DNA of 64,000 bases, from NCBI RefSeq assembly GCF_004134775.1, contig NZ_SDOZ01000002.1, forward strand, positions 491,740-555,739, read 5' to 3'. Source of the DNA: Candidatus Borkfalkia ceftriaxoniphila. Lineage in GTDB: Bacteria; Bacillota; Clostridia; Christensenellales; Borkfalkiaceae. Made by a program: the position numbers and the translations under genes. Under the pieces are notes generated by a model that was not told where the DNA came from, did not search any database, and saw nothing but the letters and a program-made list of their open reading frames with translations. Within the stretch, counting starts at the first letter, position 1; every line of letters begins with the position of its first letter. Positions 58,701 through 64,000 of this stretch are shown piece by piece.

Positions 58701-60028
58701 TTCTTTGCCTCCAGACAATTTTCGTAAAACGTCGCCGCACACTCCAAATTGCTGTAAAAATGAACGTGCGCAAAGCCTGCGGCGATCGTTTTTGCCGCTG
58801 CCGTGCAACGGTATTCGCTCCCCTTGCGGCGTGCGGTAAACGCTTCGCCGTTTTCGGTGCAATCGTAATAATGGAACTCGTGACCGCGCAGGCGCGCGCC
58901 CTTTTTCGCGATGAGGCAGTCCTCGTTCGCCTCCAACTCGACGTAGCCGAATCGTACGGGCTTATGTTTGTTTACGCTCTCGCCGTGCAACACGCCCGCC
59001 ATCGCATATCCGTCCAGCAGGCGGTTCAGATACAGAAAACCGCCGCACTCGGCAAAGATCGGCACGCCGCGCGCGTGCGCCGCGCGCACGCTTTCGCGCA
59101 TGGACGCATTGGCGGAAAGTTTTTCCGCGTACAACTCGGGATAACCGCCGCCGAAATACAGGCAGTCGGCTTCCGCGGGCGGCGCGGCGTCCTCCAAAGG
59201 GGAGAAAAACGACAGTTCCGCGCCCATTTTTTCGAAAAGCCCGAGGTTTTCGGAATAATAAAAGCAAAACGCGGCGTCCTTTGCGACGGCGATATGGATT
59301 TTGGGGAAACGCGGCAGGACAGGCGGATCGTATTCGAGCGCGGGCGCCGACGCCGCGAGAGCCGTAAGCCCCTCTATATCCACGGAATCCTGTGCGATTT
59401 TTGCAAGTTTCATCTGCATTTCGCGCAGATTTTCAACTTCTGCCGCCGTGACCAATCCCAGATGGCGGCTCTTGAATGCGAGTTCTTCGGGCAATACGGG
59501 AAAGTAGCCGTACAGTTTCGCGCCGCACTCCTCGTTCCAGATTTTTTTTATTCCCTCGTATACACCGCGCGAAACGCGGTTGAGAATAAAGCCCCTGACG
59601 TTGCTGTCCTTGCGAAAACGCAGAAAGCCCTGCATCTGCGCGGCGATGGAAAGAGAACTGCCCCTGCCGTCCGCGACGAGCACGGCGGGAGCGTGCAAGC
59701 GTCTGCCGACGTCGTACGCGCTGTGTTCGTCGGTAAAGCCCAGGCCGTCGTAATAGCCCATCGCCCCCTCGATCAAGTTGAGATCCCGCGCGGAATCGGC
59801 AAACACCGCGGAAAGATATTCTCCGCAGAAATAACTGTCCAGATTTCCGCTTTCGGCGCCGATAACGGCGCGGTGGAACATGGGGTCGATATAATCGGGA
59901 CCGCATTTGAACGCCGCAACGTTTTCGCCGCGGTCTTTAAGCGCCTGCAACAGCGCGCAAAAAATCGTCGTTTTGCCGCAGCCGCTGTTGGTGCCCGAAA
60001 GCAGCAGGCGCGGAAAATCACCCTTCAT
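58688..60028 (-). CDS. cbiA: Cobyrinate a,c-diamide synthase
   Basis: The protein is 446 aa. 'LLLSGTNSGCGKTTIFCALL' is the P-loop, 'AAFKCGPDYIDPMFHRAVIG' the substrate part, and 'LNLIEGAMGYYDGLGFTDEH' contains the conserved E-G-x-M-G. The glutaminase part has its Cys in 'GVPIFAECGGFLYLNRLLDG' and its His in 'RLRGHEFHYYDC'. It amidates the a and c side chains. It overlaps the ATPase gene by eleven bases. Confidence 0.96.
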   Translation of the reverse strand: MKGDFPRLLLSGTNSGCGKTTIFCALLQALKDRGENVAAFKCGPDYIDPMFHRAVIGAESGNLDSYFCGEYLSAVFADSARDLNLIEGAMGYYDGLGFTDEHSAYDVGRRLHAPAVLVADGRGSSLSIAAQMQGFLRFRKDSNVRGFILNRVSRGVYEGIKKIWNEECGAKLYGYFPVLPEELAFKSRHLGLVTAAEVENLREMQMKLAKIAQDSVDIEGLTALAASAPALEYDPPVLPRFPKIHIAVAKDAAFCFYYSENLGLFEKMGAELSFFSPLEDAAPPAEADCLYFGGGYPELYAEKLSANASMRESVRAAHARGVPIFAECGGFLYLNRLLDGYAMAGVLHGESVNKHKPVRFGYVELEANEDCLIAKKGARLRGHEFHYYDCTENGEAFTARRKGSEYRCTAAAKTIAAGFAHVHFYSNLECAATFYENCLEAKKCRK

Positions 60029-61160
60029 TTTGCGCCTCCGAGCCCGTTAAGGGAACTTGCGAAACTTCCGTATAGACGGGAATATTTTTCTCTTTCGCAA
60101 TGGAAATCAGCGCTTTCGCCGCATCGTTCGCCGCGCCGAATTGCTCGCAGACGACAAGGAGCGCGCCCGCACGGAGCATGACCTGCGCGGCGCGGGCCGC
60201 GTCCGATTCCGTCAGAACGGAAAACGCGGGCGCGGACACGATTTCCGCGGCGAGGGAGCGGGCGATCTGAAAGTCCACGTCGTTTTCGCATAATATCCCT
60301 GCGGAAAAGGGAATATTCTTCCTTTGCAGGGCGCGGAACACGGGAATGCCGCTGCCGCCGCCCGCGAGCACGAACACGCGGGGCGCGCCCGTCGGCTTTT
60401 CCAGTTCCACGCTGCCGAACAAGAGATTATAATCGCCTCGAGAGATATCGTACAAATCGCGCACGGTATCGCCGCGGAAAATTTCCTCGGGCGTGCCGAC
60501 GGCGGAGATCTTGTCCCCGTCCACGCACACGATCTTGTCGGAAATTTTGGCGGCAAGGTCGATCTCGTGCAGGGATAAAAGCACGCTCATGCCGCGCTCG
60601 GCGGAAAGTCTGCGCAAAATGCTCAACAATTCGATCTTATAGCGGATATCCAAAAAGGAAGTCGGCTCGTCGAGCACCATGATCTGCGGCTGCTGACAGA
60701 TGGCGCGCGCGAGCAGAATGCGCTGGCGCTGTCCGTCGGAGATCGCGTCGAAGGGAAGCTCCGCGATCGGTTCCCCGCCGACCAGCGCGAGGCTCTCGCG
60801 CACGATGCGCTTGTCCTCTTCGGTAAGTTTGCCGAAAAAACCCGTATACGGATAACGCCCCGCCTCCACGATCTCGCCGCAGGTCATGCGGTCCGTTTTT
60901 AACCGTTCGGTGAGAACGACGGAAAAACGGGTCGCAAAACTTTTAGGGGAAAGCGCGGCGGAGTCTTCGCCGTCCACGTACACCGCGCCGCCCAAACTTT
61001 CCAGTTGGCGGGTGATACTCTTTAAAACGGTGGATTTGCCCGCGCCGTTGGGTCCGATGAGAGAAACGACCTCGCCCGCGCCGATCTCGATACAGATACC
61101 GCCGATCAATACCTTTTTGTTGTATCCTACGCACAGATTTCGGGTGGAAAGGCGGTTCAT
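60018..61160 (-). CDS. btuD: ABC transporter ATPase for corrinoid uptake, with C-terminal extension
   Basis: The protein is 380 aa; a normal FecE/BtuD is about 250-260. ATG 61160 overlaps the permease stop by four bases. The N-terminal ATPase has Walker A 'SLIGPNGAGKSTVLKSITRQ', signature 'AISDGQRQRILLARAICQQP' (the usual L-S-G-G-Q is I-S-D-G-Q) and Walker B 'IMVLDEPTSFLDIRYKIELL'. Residues about 250-380 form an additional alpha/beta domain starting 'PRVFVLAGGGSGIPVFRALQ'. Long BtuD proteins with a similar tail are known in some archaea and clostridia (memory). The riboswitch and context point to cobalamin. Confidence 0.88.
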   Translation of the reverse strand: MNRLSTRNLCVGYNKKVLIGGICIEIGAGEVVSLIGPNGAGKSTVLKSITRQLESLGGAVYVDGEDSAALSPKSFATRFSVVLTERLKTDRMTCGEIVEAGRYPYTGFFGKLTEEDKRIVRESLALVGGEPIAELPFDAISDGQRQRILLARAICQQPQIMVLDEPTSFLDIRYKIELLSILRRLSAERGMSVLLSLHEIDLAAKISDKIVCVDGDKISAVGTPEEIFRGDTVRDLYDISRGDYNLLFGSVELEKPTGAPRVFVLAGGGSGIPVFRALQRKNIPFSAGILCENDVDFQIARSLAAEIVSAPAFSVLTESDAARAAQVMLRAGALLVVCEQFGAANDAAKALISIAKEKNIPVYTEVSQVPLTGSEAQNEG

Positions 61161-62185
61161 ACGCTCTTCCTCCTGCTCTTTAGGAGCATGGCGATGACGA
61201 CGGGCGCGCCGAATATTGCCGTAACCGTTCCGATGGCGAGTTCCGTCGGCGCGAAAATCGTACGCGCGATGAGATCGCACACGAGGCAGAACACGGCGCC
61301 GAGCAGGAACGTTCCGGGCAAAACGACGGCGGGCTTCGAGGAATTAAAGAGCAGTTTCGTCAGGTGCGGCACCGCGATGCCGACGAACGAAACGGGTCCC
61401 GCGAACGCGACCACGCACGCCGACAACAGGCTGGAAAGCAGGATAATGAGCAGGCGGAACAGTTTGACGTTCATGCCCATGCTCTGCGCGTAACCCTCCC
61501 CCAACTGAAAGGCGGTGATGGGTTTGACGAGCAGCAGCGTACCCGCGAAACACGCGAGCACAAAGCAGGCAATGACGAGCACGTCGCTCCAATCTTTGCC
61601 CGAAAAACTGCCCATCGACCAGAACGTGAGGTTTACGATCTCTTCTTCCTGCGCGAAGGTGATGATAAGGTCGGTGACCGCCGAGCAGGCGTAACCGATC
61701 ATGATGCCGATGATGAGCAAAACCGCCATGTTTTTGGTCTTGCCCGCGCACAGGAGCACGACGCCCATGGATACGAGCGAACCGACGAACGAAACCGCGA
61801 CCATGCCCACGCCCGTAAGACCGCCGATAAAGTTAGTGGCGACGACGGTAAAAAAAGCGAGCACCATCTTTGCGCCCGAGGAGATGCCGAGTTCGAACGG
61901 GCTGCAGATGGGGTTGTGGAAATACGTCTGGATCAAATACCCCGAAACGCCGAGCGCGCCGCCCAAAAGCGCGGCGGCGCACAGGCGCGGGAGTCGGACG
62001 CTCCACACGATGGTGTGCGCCCCCTGCCCCGCGAATTGATTCGTAAATAAAATTTTAAAAACGTCGCCGACGGAGATATTCGCGCTGCCGATCCATACGT
62101 TGAGTATGACGGCGAGAAACAGGGCGATGCCCAGCGCGGCAAAACATATCTCCGTCCGCAGCAATTTTTTGCTTTTTTCCTTCAT
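61157..62185 (-). CDS. btuC: ABC transporter permease, FecCD/BtuC family
   Basis: The protein is 342 aa with about ten membrane helices. 'RTEICFAALGIALFLAVILN' begins, 'VWSVRLPRLCAAALLGGALG' and 'VSGYLIQTYFHNPICSPFEL' with 'GISSGAKMVLAF' follow, and 'GPVSFVGIAVPHLTKLLF' is the conserved cytosolic coupling region. It forms the channel with the ATPase encoded next. The two reading frames overlap by four bases. Confidence 0.93.
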   Translation of the reverse strand: MKEKSKKLLRTEICFAALGIALFLAVILNVWIGSANISVGDVFKILFTNQFAGQGAHTIVWSVRLPRLCAAALLGGALGVSGYLIQTYFHNPICSPFELGISSGAKMVLAFFTVVATNFIGGLTGVGMVAVSFVGSLVSMGVVLLCAGKTKNMAVLLIIGIMIGYACSAVTDLIITFAQEEEIVNLTFWSMGSFSGKDWSDVLVIACFVLACFAGTLLLVKPITAFQLGEGYAQSMGMNVKLFRLLIILLSSLLSACVVAFAGPVSFVGIAVPHLTKLLFNSSKPAVVLPGTFLLGAVFCLVCDLIARTIFAPTELAIGTVTAIFGAPVVIAMLLKSRRKSV

Positions 62186-62188
62186 TTT

Positions 62189-63403
62189 TTATTTCAGCCT
62201 GTTCACGTACGTAAGCGTATCGGACACGTTTTCCCCGTACAGCATTTTGTAAATATCGGCGACCATCTCGCCCATCTTGTCCATCTTCTGATAGAAATCG
62301 TTGGAGGTACGCCACACGTTCCCCTCTTTATACGCCTTGAAATCCTTGAACCAATCGCCGAGACGCGCGTCGATCAGCCCCTGCAGACTTTCGTCCTTTA
62401 CGCCCGAAGCGCCGCTCGTCCAGTTATACAGAACGTAATCCGCCTGCGAACACTCTTGGATAAACCATTCCTGCGTCATTTTCGTATTGCCCGACTTTCC
62501 GGGGCCGATCTCCGCGACCTGCTTTCCTCCGCCCAGATTGACCAATTCCGTCACGTAATCGGCGGCGTTCCGCACGTAGAAGGTGTCTTTCGTCGAAGTC
62601 GTATAGAAGATAAGCACCGTTTTACGCTCCGCTTCGGGCACGTTGATTTTCGAAGTCGTTTCGTTGAGGATCTCGACCTGTCCGTTGAAAACAGCGTCGG
62701 ATTTATCGCGCATATCGAAAATCTCTCCGTAGATCTTGATCCATTCTGTACGTCCGAGCGGGTGGCTCTCGTAAGAAGACTGGTCGCGCATGATGCGCAG
62801 ATTGCAAGTCTTTGTCAGTTGGTCGTACACGTCGGGAACGGAATCGAGCATCGTCGAAAAAACCGCGAACGTTACGTGTTTTTCCGCGCCGATGGAAATG
62901 ATCTGCTCGTAGTCGGGCTTGCTGTATTTGCCGACTTCCTTTACGGTGCCTTTATCGATCGCGTCTTTGATCTCCTGGATCCGCCACGTCGTATCGGCGG
63001 TCGTCATCGGGACTTTCGAAAGCGCATCCATGGCGTTGATGAGCGCCATCGTGCTCGCGGAGGAGACCATAATGTTCTGCCTGTCCCGAAAGGTCATGAT
63101 ATTGACGCCCGCGGGCGCGCCCGAAACCTTGTCCACACCCTCGGGAAGGAGCAGCCAGGAAGTATCCAATTTCTTTTCCTTATCGAACACTTCTATTTTC
63201 GAATACGCTTTTTCGTTTTCGTCCTTCAAGTGCTCGATGGAAAACAGTTCCGCAAAAGTGTTTTCTTCCTTACCCGTACTCGTAAGTTGCGAATACGCGA
63301 CCGTGATACCCTGCTGTTCGTTCTCCTTTTTGTCGCACGCGGCAAAAAGGAGCGTGCTCATTGCCAGAACGGCGAGGAGCACAAGTGCCAGACTTCTCTT
63401 CAT
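62189..63403 (-). CDS. btuF: Corrinoid (or metal-chelate) ABC transporter binding lipoprotein
   Basis: The protein is 404 aa. A signal peptide with lipobox L-F-A-A-C gives lipid attachment at Cys23 ('TLLFAACDKKENEQQGITVA'). The class III binding-protein body follows, with 'GVNIMTFRDRQNIMVSSAST', 'ETTSKINVPEAERKTVLIFY' and 'LVNLGGGKQVAEIGPGKSGN'. The ligand is taken as a corrinoid because the gene is directly under a cobalamin riboswitch and is followed by B12 synthesis genes; iron-chelate binding cannot be ruled out. First gene of the operon, with GGAGAGG upstream. Confidence 0.85.
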   Translation of the reverse strand: MKRSLALVLLAVLAMSTLLFAACDKKENEQQGITVAYSQLTSTGKEENTFAELFSIEHLKDENEKAYSKIEVFDKEKKLDTSWLLLPEGVDKVSGAPAGVNIMTFRDRQNIMVSSASTMALINAMDALSKVPMTTADTTWRIQEIKDAIDKGTVKEVGKYSKPDYEQIISIGAEKHVTFAVFSTMLDSVPDVYDQLTKTCNLRIMRDQSSYESHPLGRTEWIKIYGEIFDMRDKSDAVFNGQVEILNETTSKINVPEAERKTVLIFYTTSTKDTFYVRNAADYVTELVNLGGGKQVAEIGPGKSGNTKMTQEWFIQECSQADYVLYNWTSGASGVKDESLQGLIDARLGDWFKDFKAYKEGNVWRTSNDFYQKMDKMGEMVADIYKMLYGENVSDTLTYVNRLK

Positions 63404-63452
63404 TTCTACCTCTCCTTAAAAGGATATTTTTATAAATAAACCGAGAAGATGG

Positions 63453-63490
63453 CAACAAAAATGCGCCCGCAAAAACGGTATGCGGACGCA
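63453..63490 (-). terminator. Terminator of the cobalamin riboswitch (expression platform)
   Basis: A 9-bp stem with one mismatch (63462-63470 with 63481-63489) is followed on the minus strand by TTTTTG. It lies between the aptamer and the binding-protein gene, so aptamer folding probably decides whether it forms. Confidence 0.75.
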
Positions 63491-63554
63491 GACTTTCCCG
63501 ATCGAGATTTGAGAAAGATATGTCGGCCGCATTCTTCATTTGCCCAAGAATGTT

Positions 63555-63745
63555 TCCCGTAACGCTTTAAGCAGGTTTCCTGGCTTGCGGTCTTTTTTCA
63601 AAGATGTGCGCGCCTTCTCAAACGATTCCGTTCAATGGCGTATGCGCAGCGTTTCACCGTTCACAGTAATGGCTGTTGCATCGGTCTTTCACCGATTTCC
63701 CTTTTACCCTTGCTCTCGCAAGGCACTCAACGCGCTTGTTTATTT
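63555..63745 (-). promoter_or_regulatory. Cobalamin riboswitch
   Basis: On the minus strand the aptamer shows the conserved parts in order: a short P1 strand, AAAGGGAA, then CGGTGAAAGACCGATGCAAC with AGCC, a variable middle with paired arms, and the B12-box equivalent AAGCCAGGAAACCTGC near 63571-63587. These are the hallmarks of the cobalamin element. It follows a promoter by about 10 bases and precedes a terminator and the binding-protein gene. High intracellular cobalamin should lower expression of the importer and synthesis genes. The exact ends are approximate. Confidence 0.93.
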
Positions 63746-63753
63746 ACGGGTAT

Positions 63754-63782
63754 AGTTTAATACTTTTTCCCCCGCCCGTCAA
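63754..63782 (-). promoter_or_regulatory. Promoter of the cobalamin operon
   Basis: On the minus strand TTGACG (63777-63782) and TAAACT (63754-63759) are 17 bases apart, directly before the riboswitch. The -10 match is moderate. Confidence 0.6.
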
Positions 63783-63860
63783 GTCAATTTTTTAAGAAAA
63801 ACCGAAAGCCGCGAATGATGACAAATCAACTCTCTTTTTTAGCAAAATCGTGCTACATTT

Positions 63861-64000
63861 TTATTCCGCGCCGTATTTGCGCAGGCGAGCTACGATCTCG
63901 TTTTTCCTGTCGATGGAATAACCGAACTGCATTTTGACGAGATCGTCGGGCCGTTCGATGACTTGCAAAATTTCGTCGAGATGAAAGTCCAGATCGTAAT
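63861..64000 (-). CDS. Unidentified protein, C-terminal part (partial)
   Basis: The last 45 or so codons of a gene that begins beyond the window end in TAA at 63861-63863. The visible end reads 'LDFHLDEILQVIERPDDLVK' and 'MQFGYSIDRKNEIVARLRKY', then G-A-E and stop: helical and charged, without a motif I can assign. It is transcribed towards the cobalamin operon, but the promoter and riboswitch between them show separate control. The ~80 bases after its stop are AT-rich with no clear terminator. Confidence 0.6.
   Translation of the reverse strand, partial: YDLDFHLDEILQVIERPDDLVKMQFGYSIDRKNEIVARLRKYGAE

Noticed and set aside
58760..60181. Long open frame (473 codons) on the plus strand opposite cbiA and the ABC ATPase gene
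   Set aside because: It is the antisense shadow of well-identified genes in GC-rich, codon-biased DNA; the product is low-complexity and has no ribosome binding site.

Overview
The window reads as chromosomal DNA of a Bacillota (Clostridia-like) bacterium. The signs are rpsF-ssb-rpsR in one operon, zinc-binding forms of S4, S14, S18 and L36, a KOW-domain gene between map and infA, a PepV-type dipeptidase, strong purine-rich ribosome binding sites and sigma-A type TTGACA/TATAAT promoters. An uncultured gut lineage such as Christensenellales is my guess; nothing in the sequence proves it.

Layout. 0-5.8 kb (+): end of cca, rmuC, a possibly leaderless small gene, a 903-aa membrane-anchored repeat protein, and the rpsF-ssb-rpsR operon with its own promoter and structured leader. 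6.0-11.1 kb (-): a 45-aa small protein, then an operon radC-gltX-histidine kinase-response regulator-LRR protein. 11.2-13.8 kb (+): pepV and an unknown gene. 13.8-29.8 kb (-): the complete S10-spc-alpha ribosomal super-operon from rpsJ to rplQ (32 genes, including rpmD and rpmJ, which are under 60 codons), driven by a promoter at 30.03 kb and preceded by a leader with two terminator-like hairpins.

30.1-36.3 kb is a mosaic accessory region, much of it AT-rich. It holds a remnant of a sirtuin gene's 3' end, a three-gene cassette (unknown, unknown, HAD-family), an intact sirtuin gene, a membrane protein, a DUF1858 protein, a ~300-bp cluster of DnaA boxes with no dnaA beside it, a tRNA-Arg(ACG), an unknown gene, a GIY-YIG/XRE fusion and a gene remnant. 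36.4-39.3 kb (-) encodes a membrane-anchored McrB-like AAA+ ATPase and a DUF2357-like zinc-ribbon partner. It sits at the 3' end of a type IV pilus operon (39.4-49.8 kb, -) that encodes PilB, PilC, PilD, a divergent PilM and five pilin-like proteins, one carrying a ~600-residue ectodomain.

50.1-63.4 kb (-) is a cobalamin regulon. A promoter and cobalamin riboswitch with a downstream terminator precede an ABC importer (binding lipoprotein, permease, ATPase with a C-terminal extension). Then come cbiA, cbiC, cbiJ, cobT, cobU, cobS, a cobU-like gene, a cobC-type phosphatase, cbiB, cobD, cobQ and cobO, nearly all overlapping. Together these import corrinoids, amidate and adenosylate them, build the aminopropanol arm and attach the lower ligand. 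Most corrin-ring genes (cbiD/E/F/G/H/K/L/T) are not in this window. The window ends inside an unidentified gene on the minus strand.

The items most worth following up are the DnaA-box cluster, the membrane McrB-like pair, the cassette at the sirtuin gene's 3' end, and the double-hairpin leader of the ribosomal operon.
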